DNA from: Ascidiaceihabitans donghaensis
Lineage (GTDB): Bacteria > Pseudomonadota > Alphaproteobacteria > Rhodobacterales > Rhodobacteraceae
Direction of reading: 5' to 3'
Assembly (NCBI RefSeq): GCF_900302465.1
Contig: NZ_OMOR01000001.1
Span: 3,504,729 to 3,568,728, forward strand
Length of the DNA: 64,000 nt
Below the pieces are notes generated by a model. It ran no database searches, had not been told where the DNA came from, and saw only the letters and a list, made by a program, of their open reading frames with translations. Position 1 is the stretch's first letter, and every line of letters starts with the position of its first letter. Positions 1-10,848 of this stretch are shown here, piece by piece. Made by a program: the position numbers and the translations under genes.

Positions 1-37
1 AGATTTTCTGCTGATAGCCCTTTGCATCCGAGACATG

Positions 38-65
38 AAAAAACCCCGGTGCTGCAACACCGGGG
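38..65 (-). terminator. Rho-independent terminator of the LysR gene
   Basis: An 8-bp perfect stem (CCCCGGTG / CACCGGGG) with a 6-base loop is preceded on the plus strand by six A residues. Read on the minus strand this is a GC-rich hairpin followed by a run of U. It lies about 50 bases past the stop codon of the LysR gene, so it should end that transcript. Confidence 0.85.
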
Positions 66-117
66 CCAGTTTGTTCTCTTCCTTGGGGAGGACGGAAAAG
101 AAATCTCGTTGTTCAAA

Positions 118-1023
118 TTACCACTGCGACGGGCCTTTTTCGGCAAACGCATGGACCAGGAAATCGATGAATGCGCGTACCTTAGGCTGTGTGAAGCGCC
201 CCGGAGGGTACACTGCATAAATCCCTTGGGTTTCCATCGGCAACTCCGGAATGGCATCTTCCACCAATCCTTGCGCCATCGCATCGGCATAAAGGTAGCT
301 TGGCAAATACGCGATGCCGAGACCGGAAATCGCCGCATTCAGCAAGGATTGTCCGTCGTTCACCGACAACCAGCCCGCCGTGCGCACTTGGCGTTTTTCG
401 CCTGACGGGGCCGTCAGTTTCCACATGTTTCCAGAAGACTGGTTTGAATAATGCAACAGCTTGTGATCGTTCAAGTCATCGATCTTTTCGGGGCGACCGT
501 ATTTTTCAAAATAGGCCGGTGAGGCGATCATGCGTTTGGTGGTTTCTGTAAGCTTGCGTGCACGCAGGGTGCTATCTTCCAGCTCACCGATGCGCACGGC
601 CATATCGAAGCCTTCGGAGATCAGTTCAACGTAGCGGTTGTTCAACACCATGTTGACGGTGATGTCCGGGAAGTCCTCAAGGAACTCTGACAACGCCGGA
701 GACAGGTGATTGACCCCGAAATCTGTGGCCACCGATATGCGCAACAAGCCCGAAGGCGCAGATTGCATTGATGTCACCAAAGCATCCGCTTCGCCTGCAT
801 CGTTCAGAACGCGGCGGGCACGGTCGTAATAGGCAAGGCCGATTTCAGTGGGCGACACACGGCGTGTCGTGCGGTTCAAAAGCCGCGCACCAAGGCGGGC
901 TTCAAGGCTAGATACGTGTTTGGAAACTGCGGATTTGGAAATCCCCATTTTCTTGGCGGCATCTGTAAATCCACCTTGATCCACGACTGTGGCAAAGGCT
1001 TCCATTTCTGTGAGACGGTCCAT
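118..1023 (-). CDS. LysR-family transcriptional regulator
   Basis: This 301-residue protein has the LysR layout and length. An N-terminal winged helix-turn-helix occupies roughly residues 1-60, with the typical recognition stretch around FTDAAKKMGISKSAVSKHV. A periplasmic-binding-protein-like effector domain fills about residues 90-295. The sequence resembles the CrgA/DmlR-type subgroup (residues reading RLLNRTTRRVSPTEIG are typical of it). Its target is not shown: LysR regulators usually control a divergent neighbour, but the next gene upstream is on the same strand and encodes an anti-sigma factor after a 333-base gap. The ATG used here begins right where the family's conserved helix-turn-helix begins. 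The effector is unknown. Confidence 0.9.
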   Translation of the reverse strand: MDRLTEMEAFATVVDQGGFTDAAKKMGISKSAVSKHVSSLEARLGARLLNRTTRRVSPTEIGLAYYDRARRVLNDAGEADALVTSMQSAPSGLLRISVATDFGVNHLSPALSEFLEDFPDITVNMVLNNRYVELISEGFDMAVRIGELEDSTLRARKLTETTKRMIASPAYFEKYGRPEKIDDLNDHKLLHYSNQSSGNMWKLTAPSGEKRQVRTAGWLSVNDGQSLLNAAISGLGIAYLPSYLYADAMAQGLVEDAIPELPMETQGIYAVYPPGRFTQPKVRAFIDFLVHAFAEKGPSQW

Positions 1024-1356
1024 TTGGCCTGTCCTTCCGAATTCATTATCTGCTCGTTTTCTTGAGGATATGTATCGGGGTCAATCTGGGCAGGATCAGG
1101 GCAATGGTGGGATAATACGGGGGTATTTACAGGGATCGTTCATGGCAGGGAAACAGCGGAACAGTGTGTTTCTTGATCGCTAAGAAATCCACCACGCATC
1201 GTTTCCATCATGTTTTGTAGGGCTATTCTATTTTAGGCGCGCCGGAAGGATACGAGAAACAGAGACCGCGTCGGGCCTATACAATAAGCACCCGGCACGA
1301 ACCTTTTCGAAATGAATTCGTATTAACCCAAACTCCGGAAAGCCGCCACTATGGGT
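1024..1356. other. 333-base intergenic stretch, no gene seen
   Basis: This gap lies between the start of the LysR gene and the end of the anti-sigma gene, both on the minus strand. It must carry the LysR promoter. I see no convincing reading frame with a ribosome-binding site, no tRNA-like fold and no clear terminator for the anti-sigma gene. LysR boxes of the T-N11-A kind cannot be assigned with confidence by eye. Confidence 0.6.
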
Positions 1357-2154
1357 CTAAATATCTGCCACAGTGGCAGCCCAGGCTTCAAATGCATCCG
1401 CTTCGCTTTGGGTCGCGGCCTGCGCGTCGCCCCCTATCAACAGATACGCGCGACCATCCAAATTCCAACTGGCCGCAGCCATGCCACCCAATGTTTCAGC
1501 CTGCATGGCTTTGGCTTCTTTGGATTTGGCCGCGATGATGCACAGGGCCACGGGTGTACCATCGGCACGGGCAAAGGCGATCTGCACCAAAGGTTTGCCA
1601 TTGAAGCCAAGGATTTGGGCACGTTTGAACGTAAGCCCTTCGATCGCAGGCAATCCTGTCAAATCCGCGCCAACCAACTGCGACACGTTGGCAAGCTGCG
1701 TCTGGGCCTGTTCCGGCGTGGGTGTCCAACCTGCAACGGTTTGCTGCGTGTACAGTGACTGATAGCTTGCGACGACGGCCTTCCAGCCCGGAGCCGCAGG
1801 CTCTGGCGTGGTACCTGTGCCCACAAACAACATCATCGCAACGCCCGCGGCAATGCCAGTGCCGAACAGTCCCATACCGCCAAACCAACCTATACCACGG
1901 TTCAGGTTGGCAGGTTCCGGCACATCGGGCGTCTGACTTGGTGCGTCCAAAGGCGGCATCGCAGGGGCATCTGCCAACAAACCGGCAAACGCCGCGTCCA
2001 GTTCGGCCATGGGAATATCCAAACCAACCAAACGATCGCCAAGTGTTTCGTCCGTTTCCAAAGCTACATCAATAGCTGCGCACAGGTCATCCGCGGCTTC
2101 CCCGTCAAGGTAAGCCGTCAGTTGTTCATCCGTGAACTGTGCGTTCAACGTCAT
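1357..2154 (-). CDS. Membrane-anchored anti-sigma factor
   Basis: The 265-residue product starts inside the stop codon of the upstream ECF sigma gene (ATGA overlap), the usual arrangement for a translationally coupled anti-sigma factor. Residues 1-70 are acidic and helical, beginning FTDEQLTAYLDGE, which resembles the sigma-binding anti-sigma domain. A proline-rich linker leads to one membrane segment at about residues 95-117 (GIGWFGGMGLFGTG onward). About 140 residues follow, predicted periplasmic, with no domain I can name. No zinc-binding HxxxCxxC motif is present, so it is not a ZAS/ChrR type. The signal it senses is unknown. The anti-sigma role is inferred from position, topology and the N-terminal motif. 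Confidence 0.75.
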   Translation of the reverse strand: MTLNAQFTDEQLTAYLDGEAADDLCAAIDVALETDETLGDRLVGLDIPMAELDAAFAGLLADAPAMPPLDAPSQTPDVPEPANLNRGIGWFGGMGLFGTGIAAGVAMMLFVGTGTTPEPAAPGWKAVVASYQSLYTQQTVAGWTPTPEQAQTQLANVSQLVGADLTGLPAIEGLTFKRAQILGFNGKPLVQIAFARADGTPVALCIIAAKSKEAKAMQAETLGGMAAASWNLDGRAYLLIGGDAQAATQSEADAFEAWAATVADI

Positions 2155-2666
2155 GTCCCGGTTCCTTCACCGACTGTTGCGCCCGCCGAAACCTCAGTGG
2201 GCATAGAAGATGTAATCACACGCCGCGCGGCTGCAAGGCGGCTCATGACTGTGCCAATCGGGATCTCCATAATCTCGGCGGCATCTTTATAGCTGTAGCC
2301 TTCCACATAGACCAACAAGACCGATTGTCGCTGCGCTTCGGGCAACCCCATTACCTGAGATAACACGTCACGCGCAAAAATATTCGTCTCGGAATCCGGT
2401 TTTGTGTCGATAAGGTCTACATCTTCGACAGGAACCTGCCCTGCGCCCATGCGCACTTTGCGCGACCGCAGCTCGTTCAGCCACACCCGCTGGGCCATGC
2501 GAAACATCCATCGGTCGAGATGTGTACCTGGTTGAAACTTGCTGGCTTGTTCAATGGCACGCAAACACGTCACTTGGGCCAGATCATCCGCCCAATCGCG
2601 CTGTCCCGTCAACGACATGCAATACCGCCACAGACGCGGGAAAACCACGTTCATGCCGTCTTGCAC
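2151..2666 (-). CDS. ECF RNA polymerase sigma factor
   Basis: This 171-residue protein carries only sigma region 2 (about residues 8-70, with DWADDLAQVTCLRA) and region 4 (about 112-152, with the helix-turn-helix YKDAAEIMEIPIGTVMSRL), separated by a short acidic linker. That is the ECF (sigma-70 group 4) plan. It recruits RNA polymerase to a small regulon and is presumably held inactive by the overlapping downstream anti-sigma gene. The frame opens with GTG at 2666; an in-frame ATG four codons later (2654) is equally possible, and neither has a strong Shine-Dalgarno sequence. I could not find a self-recognised promoter in the roughly 100 bases upstream. Confidence 0.85.
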   Translation of the reverse strand: MQDGMNVVFPRLWRYCMSLTGQRDWADDLAQVTCLRAIEQASKFQPGTHLDRWMFRMAQRVWLNELRSRKVRMGAGQVPVEDVDLIDTKPDSETNIFARDVLSQVMGLPEAQRQSVLLVYVEGYSYKDAAEIMEIPIGTVMSRLAAARRVITSSMPTEVSAGATVGEGTGT

Positions 2667-2764
2667 TTCGGTATGTGGAGAAACTGCGATTTTAAATGCC
2701 CCTTTGCATCAGTCCAACCATAGAAACAGAACCCGGAAAAGAAAAACAGTCGTGAGCAAATGTT

Positions 2765-3718
2765 TCAAATCCATTTTTTGAGACGCAAAATCACAACAGC
2801 CAGCAAAGCCGATCCCACCATCACAAAACACAACCAAAGAAACGCCAGTGGATTGTCCAAACCGGGCATCCCGCCCACATTTACCCCGAACAGCCCCGTC
2901 AAAAAACCCAACGGCAAAAACACCGCCGCGACAATTGACAAGACATAGGCATGGCCATTTTGCGCAGCGTTATGGGCGCTGTCATGTTGATCCTGTACCG
3001 CCGCCAATCGTCCCTTCAACGCTTCCAGTTCTTCTACAAGCAAAGTGGTTTGATTGCTGACTTCGCGTTGATGTGCCTGTTGATGCGCGCTCGCGGCGAA
3101 CAAATCCCCGACCGCGTCCGTCAACCTGTGCAACGCGGCTTTTTGCGGGCTCAGGTAACGATGCAACCGGATTGCTTGGCGTTGCAGATCGCCCATGTCC
3201 TCGGGCAAGCCCTGCGCAGTTGAATGGGTGTCTTCGATGTCTTCCACGCGGTCTGCCAGACCGAACACCACATCCTGCACCCGCCCCATCAGCTTTTCCG
3301 ACAACGACAACAAAAACGAAGCAATGCTATCGGGGCCAGTGCCATCAGCACATGATTGACGCAGATCATCCAAAGCGAACACCTTGCGCATCCGCACGGT
3401 AACAATGGTCTGCGCACACACCCACAAACGCACCGCAACCATCTGGTCGGCGGGGCCGTCCGCATTCAGGTTAACACCTCTTAGATTCAGGATGAGCCCG
3501 TCATTTTGTCGATCACACCGCGGGCGGGTCTGGGACTGCAACAAAGCTTGACCGGGCAATTCGGGAACATTGTCGGCAATCCAGTGATCCAGATCAGAAT
3601 CCGCACGATCAAAATGCACCCAGCGGTAGCCCCGTGCGGGCACTGCGGCGCGGTCGTCAATGTCCATCACCGGACGGGCGACCCCGTCAGATGAAATGTC
3701 AAAAGCACAAATGGGCAT
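2765..3718 (-). CDS. zntB: CorA/ZntB-family divalent metal transporter
   Basis: The 317-residue protein has a large soluble N-terminal domain with a long helical stretch, then two C-terminal membrane helices (about 258-278 and 290-311). Between them is the signature GVN in the sequence FGVNVGGMPG, which marks the CorA superfamily. The longer form GVNVGGMPG is typical of the ZntB branch, which moves zinc rather than magnesium. Members are pentamers in the inner membrane. It follows the sigma-factor gene on the same strand after 98 bases, but nothing shows that they are co-regulated. The zinc assignment rests on the motif and is not certain. Confidence 0.87.
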   Translation of the reverse strand: MPICAFDISSDGVARPVMDIDDRAAVPARGYRWVHFDRADSDLDHWIADNVPELPGQALLQSQTRPRCDRQNDGLILNLRGVNLNADGPADQMVAVRLWVCAQTIVTVRMRKVFALDDLRQSCADGTGPDSIASFLLSLSEKLMGRVQDVVFGLADRVEDIEDTHSTAQGLPEDMGDLQRQAIRLHRYLSPQKAALHRLTDAVGDLFAASAHQQAHQREVSNQTTLLVEELEALKGRLAAVQDQHDSAHNAAQNGHAYVLSIVAAVFLPLGFLTGLFGVNVGGMPGLDNPLAFLWLCFVMVGSALLAVVILRLKKWI

Positions 3719-3763
3719 GGGCGCGTCCTGTTTTTACGCCACTTTGCCCGAATGTGGGGTCGC

Positions 3764-5821
<2,058 letters not shown>

Positions 5822-5932
5822 TCATTCACCCGAATGGATGCCCCGTGTCACGCTAAACGCGGCGTCAGGCAACGAAATATCAATAATCAAAGCACATAAG
5901 GGGAACAAATGCCCTGTCAGAATGAGGTGTGC

Positions 5933-6673
5933 ATGATACAGCGTATAGCGTTGATGCTAATGTTGGGACTAGGTGCTGCGGTTTTTCCAAATTTGGGGGC
6001 CACTGATACTTTTTCGCTGATGCCTATGGACGCTGTGGGGGCACAACGACGTGCGCTTTTGCCAAGTGGTGATGCCGCGAAAGATCGCGTTCAAACCGCG
6101 TCCCTCTTCATCGGCCAAGAAGGCGCCAGTTTTTTCGCGCCTTTCCCGAAACGACAATCGCTGCGGTCCGATACCATACACCTGTCGCGCAATGGCACCC
6201 AGGTCGACCGCGTCCGCCACCTGATTGCAAAGGCCGAAGCCGGATCAAAGCAATACGATGCCGTGCAATACGGGGCAAAAATCAAACCTTCAAAACGGCC
6301 GACCCAAATGACATTGGGCGAAATCTATAAATGGATAGGCGACACCCCCGGACAACCACACGCCATCGGACGCTATCAGTTCATTCCACCAACATTGAAA
6401 AGCCTTGCCAGCAGATTGGGGTTAACACCGGATGTGCGGTTTACGCCCGATGTTCAGGACAAGCTTGCCGATGTGCTTTTGGTCGAAGCGGGTTTGATTG
6501 AAGTCAGCAAAGGCCAGATGAAGCGGCATACATTCATGAACAACCTTGCGAAAATATGGGCGGGCTTGCCCAACTCTACCGGCAAATCCCATTATCACGG
6601 CTATGCAGGGAACAAAGCATCTATGACATGGGCCTACTTTGACCGCGAAATGAAACGGATTTTCCCAAGTTGA
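5933..6673 (+). CDS. Secreted lysozyme-like (lambda R/GH104-type) protein
   Basis: This exported protein of 246 residues begins with a signal peptide (MIQRIALMLMLGLGAAVF). The C-terminal 150 residues resemble the phage-lambda-R/GH104 lytic transglycosylase fold: HLIAKAEAGSKQYDAVQYG carries a plausible catalytic Glu, followed by IGRYQFIPPTLKSLA and a helical tail ending with NLAKIWAGLPN. Such enzymes cleave the glycan strand of peptidoglycan. Residues 25-95 are low in recognisable features. Two starts are possible. ATG 5909 follows GGGGA and would put eight residues before the signal peptide; ATG 5933 follows GAGG at a good distance and gives a normal signal peptide, so I chose it. No phage genes are nearby. 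Confidence 0.7.
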   Translation: MIQRIALMLMLGLGAAVFPNLGATDTFSLMPMDAVGAQRRALLPSGDAAKDRVQTASLFIGQEGASFFAPFPKRQSLRSDTIHLSRNGTQVDRVRHLIAKAEAGSKQYDAVQYGAKIKPSKRPTQMTLGEIYKWIGDTPGQPHAIGRYQFIPPTLKSLASRLGLTPDVRFTPDVQDKLADVLLVEAGLIEVSKGQMKRHTFMNNLAKIWAGLPNSTGKSHYHGYAGNKASMTWAYFDREMKRIFPS

Positions 6674-6701
6674 AGATCACAACGATAGACCCCGATGGCT
6701 A

Positions 6702-6995
6702 TTATTCCGCCAAACCATCCATCTTTCTAGCCAGCTTTATGTCTAAGGTGCTTAGCCCATCCACATCATGGGTTGTCAGAACCACTTTGACTTTACCGTA
6801 CACATTGAACCATTCGGGGTGGTGATCCCACTTTTCCGCCCAGATCGCCGCTTTGGTCATCCACCCAAAGGCATCGGCAAAATCAGCGAACTTATACGTT
6901 TTTTCGATGGCGTCCCGATCCGGTTGCACCGACCAACCCGCGTCAATCAAGGGTGACAAAAGCGTGCCGCGTGTTTCTTCGCTAAGTCGTTCCAT
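6702..6995 (-). CDS. phhB: 4a-hydroxytetrahydrobiopterin dehydratase (PCD/DCoH family)
   Basis: The 97-residue product has the PCD signature: [17 protein letters not shown], then [16 protein letters not shown]. Here the paired histidines and the later His form the pterin-dehydrating active site. The enzyme dehydrates 4a-hydroxy-tetrahydropterin made by aromatic amino acid hydroxylases. No phenylalanine hydroxylase gene is visible in the window, and in many bacteria the protein may serve other roles such as molybdopterin metabolism. Its start overlaps the last base of the upstream DUF482 gene stop (TAATG), so the two are probably co-transcribed. Confidence 0.88.
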   Translation of the reverse strand: MERLSEETRGTLLSPLIDAGWSVQPDRDAIEKTYKFADFADAFGWMTKAAIWAEKWDHHPEWFNVYGKVKVVLTTHDVDGLSTLDIKLARKMDGLAE

Positions 6996-8203
6996 TATTC
7001 CTGCTCCTCAATCTGGACCTTTTTGAACGGCCCATAGTCCGTCAAAATCTCGATTCCTTCCTCGATGGCTTCGCGTTCGGCCTCAAGATAGTCACCAATA
7101 GCATTTGCAAAACCTTCGTCAGCCACCCAATGCAAACTGTGTGTTTGTGTCGGCAAATACCCGCGCGCCAATTTGTGTTGACCCTGCGCCCCCGCTTCGA
7201 CGCGTCCCAACCCATAATCAATCGCGGCATCGATGGCCTGATAATAGCACAGTTCAAAATGCAGGCAGGGGTGCTGTTCTATACACCCCCAATAGCGACC
7301 ATACAGCACGTCTCGCCCCATAAAGTTCAGCGCACCCGCCACCCATTGACCATCGCGTTTCGCCAGCACCAGAACCATATCATCACGAAGTGTCTCTTGG
7401 GCGAGGTCAAAAAACGCCCGTGTCAGATAAGGCGTGCCCCATTTGCGCGCGCCTGTATCTTGGTAAAAGACCCAAAAGGCATCCCAATGCTCCGGTTGTA
7501 TCTGGTCGCCAGTCAACCGCACGATCTCTCCGCCAAAGCCTTGGGCCTGCGTGCGTTCTTTTCGGATATTCTTGCGTTTGCGTGAACTGAGCGTTGCCAG
7601 AAACCCGTCAAAGCCAGCGTATGCGTCGTTCAGCCAATGAAACTGCTGCGTCACGCGTGGCATCAGCCCCATGTTTTTGCCAAATTTGGCTTCATCAGCC
7701 GTGCAAAACGTCACATGCACAGATGAAATACGGTTGTTCTGTGCCAGCTGCACCGCCCCTTGAACAAGCGCTGAAAACCCGGCTTCGGCAAAATCAGGAT
7801 GCACCAGAAACCGTCGTCCTGTGGCGGGGGTATGCGGCACCGCGACCTGAAGTTTTGGATAGTATCGCCCGCCAGCCCGTTCATAGGCATGGGCCCAATT
7901 GTGGTCGAAGATATACTCGCCCTGCGAATGGGATTTGGCATACAGCGGGGCGACCCCGATCACCTGACCGGCCATCCGCGCAACCAGATATTGGGGTCGC
8001 CACCCTGTACCTGCGCCGACGGACCCGCTTAATTCCAAAGCGCTCAGGAAGCGGTATGTGGTGAAAGGATCATGCGGCCGACCACCATCTGCCTCTTCCG
8101 GACAAGCACATGCGTCCCAATCGCGCGGACCGATATCGGATATTTTGGGCACAACCGAGATTTCCACCTCGTGTTGACCATTGTCTGAAGGCTGCGTGTT
8201 CAT
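6995..8203 (-). CDS. DUF482/COG3146 GNAT-fold N-acyltransferase
   Basis: This 402-residue protein matches the DUF482 family (COG3146), sometimes called peptidoglycan-bridge-like acyltransferases because of a doubled GNAT fold related to FemABX. Typical family segments seen are WDACA near residue 30, [30 protein letters not shown] near the middle, and [31 protein letters not shown] near the C terminus. The substrate is not known for the family. It sits in a tight minus-strand series with pterin dehydratase downstream and glycerophosphodiesterase upstream (31-base gap). The role in transferring an acyl or aminoacyl group is inferred from fold alone. Confidence 0.85.
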   Translation of the reverse strand: MNTQPSDNGQHEVEISVVPKISDIGPRDWDACACPEEADGGRPHDPFTTYRFLSALELSGSVGAGTGWRPQYLVARMAGQVIGVAPLYAKSHSQGEYIFDHNWAHAYERAGGRYYPKLQVAVPHTPATGRRFLVHPDFAEAGFSALVQGAVQLAQNNRISSVHVTFCTADEAKFGKNMGLMPRVTQQFHWLNDAYAGFDGFLATLSSRKRKNIRKERTQAQGFGGEIVRLTGDQIQPEHWDAFWVFYQDTGARKWGTPYLTRAFFDLAQETLRDDMVLVLAKRDGQWVAGALNFMGRDVLYGRYWGCIEQHPCLHFELCYYQAIDAAIDYGLGRVEAGAQGQHKLARGYLPTQTHSLHWVADEGFANAIGDYLEAEREAIEEGIEILTDYGPFKKVQIEEQE

Positions 8204-8234
8204 ATCATCTTATGTGTGGCGATGCAGCGACTGT

Positions 8235-9005
8235 TCAACACGCGGTCGCCGCCAGATAGCCTTCGAAGGTGATATTCTGCGCAATACGACGGGCTAATTT
8301 TTCCTGATCCGGCGATTTCACCGTCCAACACAAGACATCCGCCCCCTGGGCTTTCAATTCGGCAACGCGTGGGCGGTCCAAATCAGAGACTTCGTGGCTG
8401 ACAAATGACGCAGCAACCCTGTCAAAATCGGGGATCGGACGCAGCGCATCGCAGACGGACGCAGGCAAAGGCGCCCAATCCGTCACATCATAAGCGCTGG
8501 TGACAATGCCGCGCGGCATTGAAGGAAGCAGTTCGGCCATGCAGGCCACGCTGTTGGGATTGAACGACATGACACCCACCGGCCCCTTATAACCCGCCAA
8601 ACACTGCGCCGTGGCGCGTTCAAGGGCACCGATGTTTGTCCCCATGGCACCGTCTTGATCTTTCAACTCGATCAAAACAGGCACACGGCCCCCAACAAGC
8701 GCCAGCACCTCTTGCAAGGTGGGCACGCCTTCTGCGCTGCCAATCAAAATCGTTTCGGCCAGTTCTGCGGCACTGCGGGCGCGCACCGGTCCTGTGGCTT
8801 TGGCCAAACGGTCCAAAGCATCGTCATGGAACACCATGGCCTGCCCGTCGGCACTAAGCTGTAGGTCAATTTCGATGCCATAGCCCGCATCCATGGCCGC
8901 CACGATGGCTGCACGGCTGTTTTCCGGACGGCCCTTGCCAACATCGTGCAAAGCCCTGTGCGCCAATGGGCGCGACAGGAATTCGAGATGCAACCGTGGT
9001 GTCAT
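8235..9005 (-). CDS. Glycerophosphodiester phosphodiesterase family protein
   Basis: The 256-residue product has the GDPD barrel motifs: AHRALHDVGKGRPENS close to the N terminus, GIEIDLQLSADGQAMVFHDD with the metal-binding Glu/Asp and catalytic His, and IELKDQ in the middle. The family hydrolyses deacylated phospholipids such as glycerophosphocholine to glycerol-3-phosphate and an alcohol. There is no signal peptide, so it is cytoplasmic. The start codon overlaps the stop of the RidA gene (ATGA), indicating coupling. The canonical HRG is replaced by HRA, a variant common in alphaproteobacterial homologues. Confidence 0.88.
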   Translation of the reverse strand: MTPRLHLEFLSRPLAHRALHDVGKGRPENSRAAIVAAMDAGYGIEIDLQLSADGQAMVFHDDALDRLAKATGPVRARSAAELAETILIGSAEGVPTLQEVLALVGGRVPVLIELKDQDGAMGTNIGALERATAQCLAGYKGPVGVMSFNPNSVACMAELLPSMPRGIVTSAYDVTDWAPLPASVCDALRPIPDFDRVAASFVSHEVSDLDRPRVAELKAQGADVLCWTVKSPDQEKLARRIAQNITFEGYLAATAC

Positions 9006-9460
9006 TTGATCTGGAACGTGCCTTCGATTTCAACAGCAACACCCAAAGGCAAAGACGGGGCAGACACAGCGGCGCGCGCGTGGCGGCCTGCGTCCCCGAA
9101 GACCTCAACAAAGAAGTCGGACGCACCGTTGATCACCTGCGGCTGCTCGGTGAATTCAGGGGTAGAGTTTACAAAACCACCCAGTTTTACAACCTTCACA
9201 ACGCGGTCCAGATCACCGCCACAGGCCGCTTTCAATTGCGCGATCAGGTTCAACGCGCACACTTTTGCAGCGGCAGCCCCAGCGCCCGTTTCCATAGTGT
9301 CCCCCAGCGTGCCTTTGATCAAACTACTGCCATCCACCGAGATTTGCCCAGAAATGTAGACCATATCGCCCACCACAACGTAGGGAACGTAATTGCCAGC
9401 GGGCACGGCGGCTTCGGGCAAAGTAACACCAAGTTCATTCAGACGTGCTTCGATAGACAT
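9002..9460 (-). CDS. RidA/YjgF-family protein
   Basis: RidA-family proteins hydrolyse reactive enamine/imine intermediates such as 2-aminoacrylate. This 152-residue form belongs to the longer subgroup (YjgH/TdcF-like) that begins SIEARLNELGVTLPEAA and contains YVPYVVVGDMVYISGQIS and CALNLIAQLKAACGGDLDRVVKVVKLGGFV. The conserved Arg of the strict RidA group, which acts in imine deamination, is not evident in the last third, so its substrate could differ. I place the start at 9460, where AAGGAA lies 8-13 bases upstream; an earlier in-frame ATG at 9520 would add 20 residues not typical of the family. It overlaps the GDPD gene. Confidence 0.87.
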   Translation of the reverse strand: MSIEARLNELGVTLPEAAVPAGNYVPYVVVGDMVYISGQISVDGSSLIKGTLGDTMETGAGAAAAKVCALNLIAQLKAACGGDLDRVVKVVKLGGFVNSTPEFTEQPQVINGASDFFVEVFGDAGRHARAAVSAPSLPLGVAVEIEGTFQIK

Positions 9461-9540
9461 AGAGAGATTCCTTGTTTGGGGCTGTGGTTTTGCGGCGGAC
9501 GCTACCGCGCCATTGCGCAAACGGAAAGGTCGATTTGCAA

Positions 9541-10848
9541 TCAGGATTCCCGAAAGGCGCGATTGAAGTAATCGGCCATCGGTTTCACCAAATACGCAAG
9601 CGGTGACCGGTCTGCGGTGCGAATGAACGCCTCGACAGGCATGCCGGGGATCAACACGTCTCCTTCATTCAGTTTCGCCAATTCCCCCGCATTCAGCGTG
9701 ATTTCCGCCCGGTAGTATGCGATCCCAAGCGCCTCGTCGTCAAAGGCATCCGCCGAGATCAGCGTAACTTGTCCAACAAGCTCGGGCGTGGTGCGTTGGT
9801 CCAGCGCGGAAAAGCGTAAATTCACCTGCTGGCCGACAGTGATCTGATCAATATGCAATGGATCAACACGCGATACGATCAACAACGGGCGGTCTTGCGG
9901 GATCAGAAACAGCACCGGATCAGCCGCGCGAATAACGGACCGGGGCGTTTGAACACGCATCCCATAAACGATGCCGGACACGGGTGCGCGGATATCAAGT
10001 TGTTCGATTTCCAACAACGTAGAGGCACGTTGTTCGATCAGTTCAAGTTCGCGGTACCGCAGATCACGCAATTGCGTGATGGCTTGTTCGCGTTGGGTGG
10101 TGCCAAGCTTCAAAACTTCGATGTCAATTTCGGTCATGCGACCTTCGGATTGCGCGCGGTTGGCAATCAATTCACCGATTTGGCCATCAAGGCTGGCGGA
10201 TTGGCGTTGCAGGTTCAAAACTGTGCCAGCCTGCGCCAAGCCTTTGTCCAGAAGGGATTGCTGGCTGGCCAGCTCTTGCGTGATCAAGTCAAGTTGCTTG
10301 GACAGCGACACTTCTTGGGCTTCGATCCCGTCGATTTGATTGCCGATCTGCGATCTGCGCTTTTCCAGCTGAGAGATTTCACCCGCAACAGAATCCCTGC
10401 GGGCATAAAACAGATTGCTTTGCCCATCGATCAGTTCCTGAATTTCAGCGTTGCCTGCGCCAATGGCCAACAGTTCCGCGTCAAAGTCGATGGACTCTGA
10501 CCCGTCGCGTTCCGCTTCAAGGCGGGCACGTCGGGACTGTAATTCGTAAAGTTGCCCTTCCAGAATGGCCAATCGTGACCGCGCCTGCTGGTCATCCAGA
10601 CGCAGCAAAACATCGCCCGCTTTGACCGTATCCCCTTCTGTCACGGGAATCTCAGCAACGATCCCGCCAATCTGGTGCTGCACAACTTGCCGGTTTTGGT
10701 CAACTTCGATGCGGCCGGGCGAAATTATTGCACCGGCGATTTGCGTGTAGGTGGCCCACAACACAAACCCGCCAAACAACCCGACCAATGCGAACAGACC
10801 AACAGAGGCCGGAACGACCGCCGACCAAGGATTTTTTTGCTCGGTCAT
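9541..10848 (-). CDS. HlyD-family type I secretion membrane-fusion protein
   Basis: This 435-residue adaptor has one N-terminal membrane helix (about residues 14-36) and then the hairpin plan of membrane-fusion proteins. A lipoyl-like half appears near GRIEVDQNRQVVQHQIGG and a long coiled coil at about 90-280. The second lipoyl half is at RAPVSGIVYGMRV, and the C-terminal beta-barrel domain contains PGMPVEAFIRT, which is typical of PrtE/HlyD type I systems. It links the inner-membrane ABC exporter to a TolC-like channel. The start overlaps the stop of the exporter gene (ATGA). No outer-membrane channel and no RTX substrate is in the window. Confidence 0.92.
   Translation of the reverse strand: MTEQKNPWSAVVPASVGLFALVGLFGGFVLWATYTQIAGAIISPGRIEVDQNRQVVQHQIGGIVAEIPVTEGDTVKAGDVLLRLDDQQARSRLAILEGQLYELQSRRARLEAERDGSESIDFDAELLAIGAGNAEIQELIDGQSNLFYARRDSVAGEISQLEKRRSQIGNQIDGIEAQEVSLSKQLDLITQELASQQSLLDKGLAQAGTVLNLQRQSASLDGQIGELIANRAQSEGRMTEIDIEVLKLGTTQREQAITQLRDLRYRELELIEQRASTLLEIEQLDIRAPVSGIVYGMRVQTPRSVIRAADPVLFLIPQDRPLLIVSRVDPLHIDQITVGQQVNLRFSALDQRTTPELVGQVTLISADAFDDEALGIAYYRAEITLNAGELAKLNEGDVLIPGMPVEAFIRTADRSPLAYLVKPMADYFNRAFRES

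Noticed and set aside
5933-6673. Prophage remnant suggested by the endolysin-like gene
   Set aside because: No other phage genes, integrase, att-like repeats or tRNA are near, and the gene has its own signal peptide.
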